NCBI GenBank assembly: GCA_963790575.1
Contig: CAWBPD010000002.1
Coordinates: forward strand, 1 to 64,000
From: CAVTSA01 sp963790575
GTDB taxonomy: Bacteria; Chloroflexota; Dormibacteria; Dormibacterales; Dormibacteraceae
Length of the DNA: 64,000 nucleotides
Direction: 5' to 3'
The translations under genes were made by a program, and so were the position numbers. How positions within the stretch are numbered: position 1 is the first letter of the stretch; each line of letters starts with the position of its first letter. Below are positions 50,610 through 59,006 of this stretch, piece after piece. The notes beneath the pieces are model-generated. The model was not told the DNA's origin. It searched no databases and saw nothing but the letters and a program-made list of their open reading frames with translations.

Positions 50610-52145
50610 TCACCGGCTCAGGGACTCGATGACGACGTCGGGCCGCTCAGCTGCTTCGGCAGCTGGGAAGCACAACACCCGATCGGCGGTGCCCACGATC
50701 TCGTCGAGGAACGCTTCATGGGCGCCCAGGTGGGGGTCCTCGACGGTCCCTTCCACAAAAAGCACGCCGAAGCGGGCCCGGTGTCCGTCGGACTTCCTGC
50801 GCAGGACCCGGCCCATCCGCTGGATCATCTGGCGACGGGACCGGCTGGCGGCGGCGATGACAGCCAGGTCGGCGGCGGGAACATCGATCCCCTCATCCAG
50901 AACGCGCGGCGCGGTTAGCACGTCGATCTCACCGTCCGCGAAGCGCCGGATCGCCTCACGCCGCTCTGCGGGGGCCAGCATCGAGTGCATGACGCCGGCC
51001 CGCAGCCCGCATCCGGCCAGCACCTGACCGGCCCGCTCGCTGGCCGCGATGCTCTGCGTGAACACGAGCGTGCGGTCGGCCACCGCCATTGCCGGCGCCA
51101 CCAGGGCCAGTGCCGTGTCCTTGGCCGGTGTCTCGGCCAACAGTCGGCGCCGCTCGAGCAGCGCCTGCCGGTAGGCACGTGCCGCGCGGCTGCCCTCGCC
51201 GTCGCCTCGGGCCAGCAGCATCACCCCGCGCAGGAACGCGTCGAACGGCGCCACCGGGACCTCGAACCGCTCGATCAGCCGGGCCTGCAGGCGCCGGATG
51301 ATGTCGGTCAGCTCGTCGTACCGGTCTTGCTCGGAAGGCAGGAACGCCACACCGACCATGGTCACGGTGAAGCGGGCGATGATCCCCTCGGCGACGGCAC
51401 GGCGGTATCCCAGGCGGAAACACGTGCCACCGAAGTACGGGTCCAGCCACGCCAGGTTGCCGTCGTCGTCACGGGCGTAGGTGGCACTGAGCCCGAGCCG
51501 GCGCCGGAACCGGCCATCGAGGGCCAGCTGGTTCATCGCGCTGCCGTAGCGATGGCACTCGTCCGCGACGAGCAGGCCCCCGGCGCGGATCGGCCGCACG
51601 TCGAGCGTCCGGGCGCTGTTGACCACGGCGACCAAGACGTCGCTGGTCACGAGCGTGTCGCCAGCGCCGGACCCCATCCGCCCCACCTGGCGGGCGGCTG
51701 GCAACCTGGCCCGCAGCTCGCCCACCCACTGGTGCTGCAACTCGACGGTGGGCACCAGGACCAGCACCTGTCCGCGCCGGCCGAGCTCGTCCAGCGCGGC
51801 GGCCACGCCCACCCTCGTCTTGCCCGTGCCGGTGACCGCCTCCACCACGCCCCGGCAACCTCGGCGTCTCCACGCGTCAAGCGCGTCCAGCTGCCACGGG
51901 TACAACCCGAGAGAATCGACAGGTGGGATGGAGGACGCCAGCGCCGGGGCGGTCCGGGCCGGTCTTCTTCCCCCGGAATCGGATGCCAGCCACCACCGCG
52001 CCGGGGACCCGCGGTCGCTCCGGAACCGCCCGTGGCCGGCGAAGAGGGCGACCGTCACCGCCCGCTCGGGTGCGCCCAATCTCTCCGCCAGCTCGGCGGC
52101 GGTCGCACCCTCACCGGTGATGGCGGCCGCTATCCGGTCCGTCAG
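50610..52145 (-). CDS. SF2 DEAD/DEAH-like helicase with N-terminal HTH (candidate defence operon gene 5)
   Basis: The ~511-residue helicase shows Walker A AVTGTGKTRVGVAAAL, DECH box LLVADECHRYGSA, motif III LGLSATYARDD, and motifs V/VI LDEGIDVPAADLAV and QMIQRMGRVLRRK. The core resembles Ssl2/restriction-type translocases. Upstream of TTG 52079 the frame continues back to the ATPase stop with a winged-helix-like stretch (ATAAELAERLGAPERAVTVAL), and GAGGAGGG lies ~10 bp before CTG 52145. A near-cognate CTG (or ACG) start is therefore proposed, because TTG would cut the HTH. It is the last gene of a five-gene operon and presumably works with the BrxD-like ATPase on DNA. Confidence 0.82.
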   Translation of the reverse strand: MTDRIAAAITGEGATAAELAERLGAPERAVTVALFAGHGRFRSDRGSPARWWLASDSGGRRPARTAPALASSIPPVDSLGLYPWQLDALDAWRRRGCRGVVEAVTGTGKTRVGVAAALDELGRRGQVLVLVPTVELQHQWVGELRARLPAARQVGRMGSGAGDTLVTSDVLVAVVNSARTLDVRPIRAGGLLVADECHRYGSAMNQLALDGRFRRRLGLSATYARDDDGNLAWLDPYFGGTCFRLGYRRAVAEGIIARFTVTMVGVAFLPSEQDRYDELTDIIRRLQARLIERFEVPVAPFDAFLRGVMLLARGDGEGSRAARAYRQALLERRRLLAETPAKDTALALVAPAMAVADRTLVFTQSIAASERAGQVLAGCGLRAGVMHSMLAPAERREAIRRFADGEIDVLTAPRVLDEGIDVPAADLAVIAAASRSRRQMIQRMGRVLRRKSDGHRARFGVLFVEGTVEDPHLGAHEAFLDEIVGTADRVLCFPAAEAAERPDVVIESLSR

Positions 52146-52151
52146 CGTGGC

Positions 52152-53408
52152 TCAGCCCTCCTCGTCGCGCCCCTCGATCTCGCTGTCGTCGCTGAGGTTC
52201 ACGTCCAGTCCCGCCACGCTGACCTGGGGTTGGTAGCCGGGATCGAGACGGAGCAGATCCCACTCGTTGATCCAGGCCCGGACGTATTGGCGCATCCGAT
52301 TCGACGGCAGCCGCTCCAGGCCCGCCACCTCCGGGGGGTCCCAGCCGTACGCCTCGCCGTGGATCTGCTTGAGCTGCGAGTACGTGCGGTCCAGCTCGTC
52401 GCGGCCGGGGGGTTGCAGTGGGATCTGCTCCCGTTCGATGACCCGCATGCCCGCCTCCGCCTGCCCGGCCAGCAGCTCATCCTCCACTGTGCCCTTGGCC
52501 CGCAGCTTCTTCGGGATGAGCTCGTTGTCGTTCTTGCCCACCAGCACCTGGGTCTCGAAGTCGTCGACGGTCGTCAGCACGGCGGCGATCGGGGCTGCGG
52601 GGTCGTCACGATCACCGCGGACCCACCGGGCGATCTCGGCGTACGACCTCGCTCTCTGCGTCGAGGTGTAGCGGCCTATCAACTCCACCTCGTCGAGCAT
52701 GACGATCCAGCCGCCATAGCCGGCCGCCTGGATCAGGCGGGAGACGAAACGGAACCGCTGGCGCGACAGATCCCGCTCCTTTATCGCCATCAACCGGTAC
52801 GTCGCGGCCGCGCCCGCCTCCCTGAGGCGGCGCCGTAGGTCCGCGACCGGCAGCGGGTCACCCGCCCAGAACCGCACGATCCGGTCGGTGAACTCCTCGT
52901 CGCCGCGCGCGTGCTCATAGAGGAACAAGGTCGCGGCGAACCGGCTGTCCACCGGGCTGTCCTCCCGGTGGGCCCACCGGTACAGGTCGGCGTAGGGGTC
53001 CGAGTCGAAGCGCAGGCCGGCGGCGATCTCGTCGATGGCCGATCCCGGACGCCCCGGGACCTTGGCGCTCTCGATTGCCGACCGGTACACCCGGGCCGGG
53101 TCGTGCATCGGCGTCTCCTTCGAGATCACCACGCCCGACACGACGAAACCCTCCGAGAGCGCCAGGTGGGAGAGGTGCTCCAGCTCGTGACTCTTGCCCG
53201 TCCCGAACCCGCCGCCGATCAGCATGCCCCCCGGGGCGGTCCCCCCGGGCAGCGCCCGCACCGCTTCGAGCAGCTGGCTGAAGCGATCCTCCACTCCCTG
53301 CTGCATCGACCCCAGCACCATGACCGCGTCCCGGTTGGGCACGCCGGCCCGGAGCGCCTCCAGTGCCCGCCGGCGCTCGACCGTGGCCTCCCGCGCTTCC
53401 CCGTTCAT
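52152..53408 (-). CDS. DUF2791/BrxD-like P-loop ATPase (candidate defence operon gene 4)
   Basis: The 418-residue ATPase of the BREX-type family opens with RRRALEALRAGVPNRDAVMVLG. Walker A is GGGFGTGKSHELEHL (66-80), and Walker B is WIVMLDEVELIGRY (234-247) with an adjacent arginine-rich sensor region. These ATPases occur in BREX (BrxC/BrxD) and in ATPase-helicase anti-phage systems, where they are thought to load or drive DNA-acting partners. It overlaps the preceding gene by 4 bp. Its TGA stop is in the same frame as the helicase that follows. No methyltransferase or PglZ-like gene is nearby, so this is not a standard BREX locus. Confidence 0.82.
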   Translation of the reverse strand: MNGEAREATVERRRALEALRAGVPNRDAVMVLGSMQQGVEDRFSQLLEAVRALPGGTAPGGMLIGGGFGTGKSHELEHLSHLALSEGFVVSGVVISKETPMHDPARVYRSAIESAKVPGRPGSAIDEIAAGLRFDSDPYADLYRWAHREDSPVDSRFAATLFLYEHARGDEEFTDRIVRFWAGDPLPVADLRRRLREAGAAATYRLMAIKERDLSRQRFRFVSRLIQAAGYGGWIVMLDEVELIGRYTSTQRARSYAEIARWVRGDRDDPAAPIAAVLTTVDDFETQVLVGKNDNELIPKKLRAKGTVEDELLAGQAEAGMRVIEREQIPLQPPGRDELDRTYSQLKQIHGEAYGWDPPEVAGLERLPSNRMRQYVRAWINEWDLLRLDPGYQPQVSVAGLDVNLSDDSEIEGRDEEG

Positions 53409-54358
53409 GCCGCCGCCAGCCGGATCAGCGACGACAGAGGGTTGTCTCGGTGGACGTCCCTCACCTCGTCGAAGATCCGCAGCTTCAGCGCCTGATAGGC
53501 GTCGAGTCCGCGCGCCGCATCGGAGAGGAACGCGGGCGACGCCACGACCGTCACGATCAGGTGGCCCATCTCGTCGGTGTTGTCCACCAGCTGGCGCAGC
53601 ACCTCGTAGGCGTCCAGGAGCGTGGCCTTGGTGTAGTAGTGGCCGTGGCGCTCGTGCGGGCTGGGCCGGCGGGAGACGCCCAGCCGGCGGATGTCGAGGC
53701 TGAGCGCCAGGCCGGCCCTGCCGTTCACGGCCAGCCAGTGGGCGAGGGAGAACAGCAGGTGCCGGGCGTTGTGGCGGCCTATCCGCCGGAAGATGAGCGC
53801 CGACTTCAGGACCGAGATCTGGCGCAGGTCGCCGCGCAACCAGTCGAGGATGGCGGAGTGCTCGGCGTCAACCACCTGTCCGCTGTGCATCTGGGCCTGG
53901 CACAGGCGCAGCATGGCTGTCCGGAACTCCTGCACCATGGCGTAGTCCCGCTGGACCTGCTGCTGCAGCTGGCGGTCCACGTCGCGTTTGAGCTCCCGGG
54001 CGTCGACGCGATGGTGGGCGGCGAGCCGGTCGAGTGTCACCGCCCCTCCCGCCGGCGCCGGGTAACCGGCGGCCTCCACCGCAGTGCGGGTCGCGGTCAG
54101 GGCCAGCTCGTCCCAGTCGACCTGGCGGGCGACCGCGAAGAAGACCTGCTCCAGCAGGTGAACCCGGGTCTCGGCCGCGTCAACGCACGCCGCCACGTAC
54201 CCGGCGGACCGGGCCGCGCGGGCGAACCCCTCCAGGAACGCCCGGGCCGACTCGTCGTCTTCGGGCACGACGAACTTCACGGCCGCGCCCCCACCGTCCA
54301 CGTACCCTCGCAGGTACTCGCCGTCCAGGAAGGACACGTACCGGTCGACCGGGATCAC
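53405..54358 (-). CDS. BREX-ATPase-like protein lacking a P-loop (candidate defence operon gene 3)
   Basis: The 317-residue protein begins MIPVDRYVSFLDGEYLRGYV with GGGAAVKFVVPEDDES where an ATPase would carry its P-loop, but no GKS/T follows. Later parts (LALSLDIRRLGVS, YYTKATLLDAYEVLRQLVDNTDEMGHLIVTVV, LKLRIFDEVRDVHRDNP) look like the strand-helix pattern of the DUF2791 ATPase group with a Walker-B-like LDI. It is probably a catalytically dead paralogue pairing with gene 4. The helical middle (QLQQQVQRDYAMVQEFR) could mediate assembly. Both ends overlap neighbours by 4 bp, which argues for fixed stoichiometry. Family assignment is inference. Confidence 0.65.
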   Translation of the reverse strand: MIPVDRYVSFLDGEYLRGYVDGGGAAVKFVVPEDDESARAFLEGFARAARSAGYVAACVDAAETRVHLLEQVFFAVARQVDWDELALTATRTAVEAAGYPAPAGGAVTLDRLAAHHRVDARELKRDVDRQLQQQVQRDYAMVQEFRTAMLRLCQAQMHSGQVVDAEHSAILDWLRGDLRQISVLKSALIFRRIGRHNARHLLFSLAHWLAVNGRAGLALSLDIRRLGVSRRPSPHERHGHYYTKATLLDAYEVLRQLVDNTDEMGHLIVTVVASPAFLSDAARGLDAYQALKLRIFDEVRDVHRDNPLSSLIRLAAA

Positions 54359-55149
54359 GGCGCCACCTCCGTGAACGCCAGCCCGGCATAGACCTTCGTC
54401 TGGCCCGCGCTGGTCACCGTCGTCAGCACACCCGTGCCCCGAGTCAGCGCACTTGCCGGCAGCGTCATGCGCCGGCCGTCCTTGCAGGCCACGACGCCGC
54501 TCTGGTCGAGCAGGTACAGGTCCCGGGCGAACTCCTGGCGGGTGTAGTCACGGGCGGCGCCGGGCAGCACCGTCAGCACCCGGTGAACGTCCATCAGCCT
54601 CGCTGGGGAGCCGGGCCGCAGACCCTTGGCGCCCACGACATAGTCGTAGGCGGCCGCGAGGCTTTCGATGAACGCCTCCGGCTTGAACTTCGGAGGCCGC
54701 TGCTGCAGGGCTTCGAGGTGGCGCACGACCACCGACGGCCTGACCCGCCGATCCTTCTTCTTGTCCACCACGACCGTTGCATCGGACGCCGAGAACTGCA
54801 CGATCACCGGGTAGCACAGGATTCGATCGTCGGACGTGAACGCGCTCACGCCTTCCTCGGCCGCCGTCGCCAGAAGCTCCGTCGCGTAGGCGCCCGAGGC
54901 GAACCACTCGCCGACGTCGAACCGCCAGCCACCCTTCAGGTCCTCGACCGCGACCGACGCCTCGTGCGCCAGCGACGCAGCGGACTCCAGCGCCTGCTCG
55001 AGATCGCGCATCTGCCCGGAGGCGGCCGCGGCCTTGGCTTTCTTGGCGGCCTTGAGGCACGCGCCGAGGGACTTGACGGCCGCGTCAGCGTCGCGTTCGA
55101 CAGCCGCAAGCGCCTGTTCCAAGCTGTGGGTTCTGGGTGTCAAGCTCAC
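54355..55149 (-). CDS. Uncharacterised coiled-coil protein (candidate defence operon gene 2)
   Basis: The 264-residue product is not recognised. Residues ~8-60 are an Ala/Lys/Glu-rich coiled coil (LEQALAAVERDADAAVKSL, CLKAAKKAKAAAASGQ). A middle region follows (GWRFDVGEWFASGAYATELL, DDRILCYPVIVQFSASDATVVVDKKKDRRVRPSVVV in parts). A C-terminal part (LMDVHRVLTVLPGAARDYTRQEFARDLYLLDQSGVV) looks like a winged-helix or small alpha/beta domain. The start is GTG 55149, overlapping the gene 1 stop (GTGA); the longer frame to 55485 is antisense. It could be a structural linker or DNA-end sensor for the complex. Confidence 0.6.
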   Translation of the reverse strand: MSLTPRTHSLEQALAAVERDADAAVKSLGACLKAAKKAKAAAASGQMRDLEQALESAASLAHEASVAVEDLKGGWRFDVGEWFASGAYATELLATAAEEGVSAFTSDDRILCYPVIVQFSASDATVVVDKKKDRRVRPSVVVRHLEALQQRPPKFKPEAFIESLAAAYDYVVGAKGLRPGSPARLMDVHRVLTVLPGAARDYTRQEFARDLYLLDQSGVVACKDGRRMTLPASALTRGTGVLTTVTSAGQTKVYAGLAFTEVAP

Positions 55150-56519
55150 TTCCGGGATGCAATCGTAGGGAAAGAGCCAGGCCTGGGGGTCTCGCCCCGG
55201 CCGTCCGCTGCGAGGGCCGCGGGCCTCACCTCGACCCAGACGTCTCCACGGACGGAGAACCCAATCAGCAGCGTGTCTTCGAGACGTGCCCCGGCGGCGA
55301 GGGCCACCGCACGCACCGACCCTCTCGTGGGCGCCGTCCCGTCGTAGGCCAGGGTGACCGGACCCCACCGGCTTGAGAACGTCCGCCGGGTGGGCGGCTC
55401 GAGGCCGAGCCCCTCGACCAGCTCGACCGGCACGTCCGCCTCCGCTCCCCGCAACGTCTCCTCGTCGACGCTGACCCGGAGCCACAGCCGGTCTGAGGCC
55501 GGCGGAGGAGGGGCCGGCGTGGCGTCGGCATGCGAGCGCGGCAGGCCGTCCCGCGCCTTCGCCGGGCGCCCGCCTTGCCCTTCTTCGGGCCCCCAGGCAG
55601 CCAGGCGCACCGCCCCCTTCGCGGCGCGGGCGAAACGCCGGCCTCGGAGTGCTGTGGTCAACAGCCCGTCGTCCACAACTCGTCCGCCTACGGTCAGATC
55701 GGCGACCATCTGATCGACGGTCCGGGGTGCGCCGTGCGCGTCCAGGATCCGCTCCAGCGCGTCAGGCAGCGGACCCTCAACCACGACCACGAGGTCGTGG
55801 ATCACGGCCGCCCCGTTCGCGGCCAGCCACCCTGTCAGCACGCCGGGAGAGATGAACAGGTCTTCGAGATCCGACTTGACGTCGACGAGCCGTCGGACCC
55901 CGCCGTCGGCGGCCAGGCAGCTTGCTGTGCGAGCAGCCATGCGACGCGGCTCGACGGCCAGCCACCCCGGTCGTCGGGGCACCGGCGAATACGGACCGGC
56001 GAGCCAGCGCAGCAGCGGGGCCGCGTGCTCCCCGCTCGCGCCGAGGTCCCTCAGCGTCTCGGCCATCGCAGCTTCGGTCGTGAGGGGGCCGAGCCGATCG
56101 CGCAGAGCACGGACAGTCCACGGCAGCGGACCCCGGGCCTCGGTCAGCGGCTCCCGAACCCGACGCCCCACCGATTGGAGGATCTGCCTGACCCGTTCAG
56201 GTGACACCCCCTCTTCCGCGGCCAGGCGGGCCTGAGACCGCCCGTCGGGCCGCAACGACCATGCCCAGAACAACCGACGGCTGCGCTCATTGCCGGCGCG
56301 GGCGATCACCCGAGCGGCGGCCCTTTCCAGGTCCAGGGCCCAGGGAGCGTGTGCACGCAGCAAGCGGTCCGCCGCCTCCCGGACCGGCGATGGTTCGGGC
56401 GCACTCCGCTTCTCCAATAGCGCCTCGGTCAGAGCCGGATGCGGTCGGTACCGCTCGTCCGCGAGTAGGGCGGCCAGCAGCATCTCTCCATCCATCGCTG
56501 TCAAGGGTGCGATGCCCAC
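55146..56519 (-). CDS. Sigma-70 region 4-like HTH protein (candidate defence operon gene 1)
   Basis: The 457-residue product has an HTH that looks like sigma factor region 4 at ~94-120 (QARLAAEEGVSPERVRQIL then QSVGRRVREPL). There is no region 2, so it is not a complete sigma factor. The remainder comprises predicted winged-helix-like segments (TVDQMVADLTVGGRVVDDGLLTTALRG) and a C-terminal beta-rich domain (LWLRVSVDEETLRGAEADVPV, GSVRAVALAAGARLEDTLLIGF). It may recognise DNA or control the operon. GTG 56519 is the outermost start and ATG 56495 is equally possible. It is the first gene of the five-gene set. Confidence 0.65.
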   Translation of the reverse strand: MGIAPLTAMDGEMLLAALLADERYRPHPALTEALLEKRSAPEPSPVREAADRLLRAHAPWALDLERAAARVIARAGNERSRRLFWAWSLRPDGRSQARLAAEEGVSPERVRQILQSVGRRVREPLTEARGPLPWTVRALRDRLGPLTTEAAMAETLRDLGASGEHAAPLLRWLAGPYSPVPRRPGWLAVEPRRMAARTASCLAADGGVRRLVDVKSDLEDLFISPGVLTGWLAANGAAVIHDLVVVVEGPLPDALERILDAHGAPRTVDQMVADLTVGGRVVDDGLLTTALRGRRFARAAKGAVRLAAWGPEEGQGGRPAKARDGLPRSHADATPAPPPPASDRLWLRVSVDEETLRGAEADVPVELVEGLGLEPPTRRTFSSRWGPVTLAYDGTAPTRGSVRAVALAAGARLEDTLLIGFSVRGDVWVEVRPAALAADGRGETPRPGSFPTIASRK

Positions 56520-56768
56520 CCGGCGAGCCCGCCCCGTACCCCCTCAGAACCCTGCGCGCGGTTATCACGTACACATCTCACCCTTGATCCTCCCCACAGA
56601 GAACTCGCTCCTCGGGCATAGCGTGCTGCGAGTCTACTGGCCTGATGCGGCGGTGCCGGGCCGCCTGCGGGTTGCCCGGTCACATGGGTCACAGGCCGAG
56701 CGCCTGAGAGAGAACGATTCGCCAGAATCCGTGTCCAGGAGAGCGTCTGACCGCCTCTGACAAGGACG

Positions 56769-56982
56769 CCGGTTTGTCTCGTCAGACGGTCATTCGGACG
56801 GTCAGACGGATCGGGTCTTTTGACGTTTCGGTAAGACGCCCATCAAGGACCCGCCGTCTTGGGCTGTCGGTGCAGGCCCCGCTTGGAGAGGCTGGCCCGC
56901 CCGCACTCGGTCGAGGTGGGCGCATCAAGTGCGAGGTCGGACTTCAGTGACGCCTGGATGGTCCGGACCGCGGTCGCCAGTG
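56769..56982. repeat. Diverged direct repeat, copy 1
   Basis: It shares GGTCATTCGGAC and the downstream pattern (AGTGCGAGGTCGGACTTCAG) with 57584-57780. On the minus strand both copies encode the similar peptide VRTIQASLKSDLALDAPTST (the second reads VRIIQVSLKAELALDAPTST), so the duplication is of a once-coding segment. Confidence 0.6.
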
Positions 56983-57583
56983 CAAGCCCAGTGGTCACGA
57001 GTGTTGGTCGAAGTCGCAGGCGAGGAAGCGGCAGCGGTCGCCGTCGTTCAGGGAGTAGACGCCCAGGGTCCGGACAAGATGGACGCTGATGCGGCATCGT
57101 CCACGACCGAGATAGTCAATTGACCCAGCCGCGCTCGTTCGAGAATTCTGACAATGCCTACCTGCTCATCTACGTCGCATTCGACGTGCGCGCTGCGAAC
57201 ATCAGGATCGCTCTGAGCTGTGGCATCTGTTGATGAGTCCTTTCACGACATGCTCAATGTCGACCCGCCGACGATTGCTTCATGACGTGGCTCGAAAAGG
57301 CCAAGCATCGTGGCCGCCTCCGTTGTCGTGAACAGTTCCTTGCAGGGACCACCACCGCGCCGCTCGTCCGCTCGGCATCGAGCAGTGCCAACACCTGCAA
57401 GCGCTTCTCCACGAAAGCCGAGCGTCACCTCACGTCGTCCGTAGAGCGAGGTTCCAACGCGAGATCGCACACCTGAACATCATCAATGCGCGAGTCTGGC
57501 CCGGATCTCCAACCGCAATAATTTCCGATCAAAGAAATAAGTGTAGTGTACCCGCGTCCGTCGCGGGTAGGCGATGCGATTCA

Positions 57584-57780
57584 CCGGTCTTACGACAAAT
57601 CGGTCATTCGGACCGTCTGACCGACCGGGACTTCGGCGAGACCGTCGAGGTGCCGAGTCCGGCCTGCTCAGGTGCTCCGCTTCGACAGGCCGGCGTGCTC
57701 AAGGTCGGTTGAGGTCGGTGCGTCAAGCGCGAGCTCGGCCTTCAAGGACACTTGGATGATCCTGACCGGGGTCGACAGTG
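57584..57780. repeat. Diverged direct repeat, copy 2
   Basis: Second copy of the segment described at 56769-56982. Differences between the copies are mostly conservative at the peptide level, pointing to divergence while coding. The gene of origin is not recognised. Confidence 0.6.
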
Positions 57781-58103
57781 TCTCGCTGGTTTCACCGACA
57801 GGTCGACCGCAAGCTGCTGACCGAGGGAGTCAAGGGTGATCTCGACCCGCGTCTCGACGCCGCGGAGGTGACCTGCCCAGGTAGTTCGTTGACGGCGTCC
57901 TCCTGGGACGCGTCACTGAGAACGAGCGTCTCGTCCATGCCAAAGCTGGCCACCGCCCGACCGACATCGGGCCGGGAGCGCTTCGTTTACTTCCGGCTGA
58001 TAATCAGATTCTGACGGCTCTGATGGAGGGCCAAAACAGGCTCTCAGACCCCAATCCGCAGGATTTTATGATAGTCAGCCGAACACAGCCTTACAAATTG
58101 GTG

Positions 58104-58179
58104 TGGTGGACCCGAGGGGATTCGAACCCCTGACCTTCTGACTGCCAGTCAGACGCGCTCCCAACTGCGCCACGGGCCC
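58104..58179 (-). tRNA. tRNA-Ala (GGC)
   Basis: A complete 76-nt cloverleaf including an encoded CCA. The acceptor stem is GGGCCCG/CGGGTCC, and its third pair is G-U, the alanine identity element. The anticodon stem TCTGA/TCAGA encloses CTGGCAG, with anticodon GGC. The T arm AGGGG-TTCGAAT-CCCCT is standard. It marks the edge of the accessory region; tRNA 3' ends are frequent integration sites, but no duplicated 3' end was found in the window. Confidence 0.95.
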
Positions 58180-58343
58180 TCGTCATCGACCAGCACGTGG
58201 TCGAACCGCGCCATGATACCGAACCGTCCCGCCGCCACCGCTCCGCTGCTCGAGCGCGCCGCCACCGAGGCTCGAAGGGCCACCTCGGCGGCACCGACGC
58301 GACGGAAATGGTCAACTCGCTCGCTCGGTGTTAGCATCGCGCC

Positions 58344-58994
58344 GTGGGGACCGTGACGATCGCCGCGACCTACGGAGCGGGAGGCAGCGTGGTCGCTCCC
58401 CGCGTCGCCGACCTGCTCGGGCTGCGGATGATCGATCGTGCCATGGGGCGCAACCAGGCCGCCGCCGCCGCCCAACCACTGGCGGACGCCGAGAAGTATC
58501 TGGAGAGCGATGAGCTCCACGAGAGCCGACTGACCTCGATCCTCTCGCGTGCCATGTCGGTGTCCGGCCTTTGGGCGGGGATGCCGCTGCCTCCGGAGGA
58601 CATCGGGTACGACCAGCGGATCATGGAGACCGAGAAAGCCCTGCGGCAAGCCGCGGATTCCGGCGGTGCGGTGATCCTGGGTCGAGCCGGAGTGTTCGTG
58701 CTCGCCGGCCGCGCCGACACGCTTCACGTACGGATGGACGGTCCCGAGGAAGCCCGCTGCCGGCAGGCGATGTCGATCACCAACACCACCCACGAACAGG
58801 CGGTGAAGGAGATGAAGGACGGGGACCGCGCACGCCGCGCCTACATCGAGCACTTCTACCCCGGCGACGACTGGAACGACCCTCGCCACTACCACCTGGT
58901 CGTGGACAGCACCTCCATCTCGCTGGACACCGTGGTCGAGGTCATCGTCGCGGCGGCCAAGGCGCGCTTCGCCGTTGCCCTGGCCCCCAACTAA
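58344..58994 (+). CDS. Cytidylate kinase-like family protein
   Basis: The 216-residue P-loop protein of the cytidylate-kinase-like family has an N-terminus TVTIAATYGAGGSVVAPRVADLLGL, which matches the variant P-loop of these proteins (GAGGS rather than GxxGxGKS). Further markers are GGAVILGRAGVFVLAGRADTLHVRMDGPEEAR and KDGDRARRAYIEHFYPGDDWNDPRHYHLVVDS, the conserved D-x-x-R-x-x-Y region. Its substrate is unknown; it is often annotated as a nucleotide kinase of uncertain specificity. GTG 58344 is the likely start. It precedes an ankyrin protein by 12 bp. Confidence 0.83.
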   Translation: MGTVTIAATYGAGGSVVAPRVADLLGLRMIDRAMGRNQAAAAAQPLADAEKYLESDELHESRLTSILSRAMSVSGLWAGMPLPPEDIGYDQRIMETEKALRQAADSGGAVILGRAGVFVLAGRADTLHVRMDGPEEARCRQAMSITNTTHEQAVKEMKDGDRARRAYIEHFYPGDDWNDPRHYHLVVDSTSISLDTVVEVIVAAAKARFAVALAPN

Positions 58995-59006
58995 CGGCGG
59001 CCGACC

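Larger units (their letters stand above)
56520..58103. other. 1.6-kb gene-poor region with decayed duplicated sequence
   Basis: No convincing gene is present and base composition is lower in GC than the rest (for example AATAATTTCCGATCAAAGAAATAAG near 57515). It should contain the promoter of the defence-like operon (upstream of 56519). A diverged direct repeat occupies 56769-56982 and 57584-57780. Short open frames such as 57243-57470 (minus, ELFTTTEAATMLGLFEPRHEAIV) look protein-like but are fragmentary. It reads as an eroded junction of an inserted island. Confidence 0.5.

Noticed and set aside
50610..56519. Labelling the operon a standard BREX or Shango system
   Set aside because: BrxD-like ATPase and helicase fit, but no PglZ, methyltransferase, Lon-like or TerB-domain protein is present, and genes 1-3 are not recognised members.
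58104..58179. tRNA-Ala as the attachment site of an integrated element
   Set aside because: No duplicate of the tRNA 3' end and no integrase were found within the window, so the idea cannot be supported here, although the accessory region abuts it.
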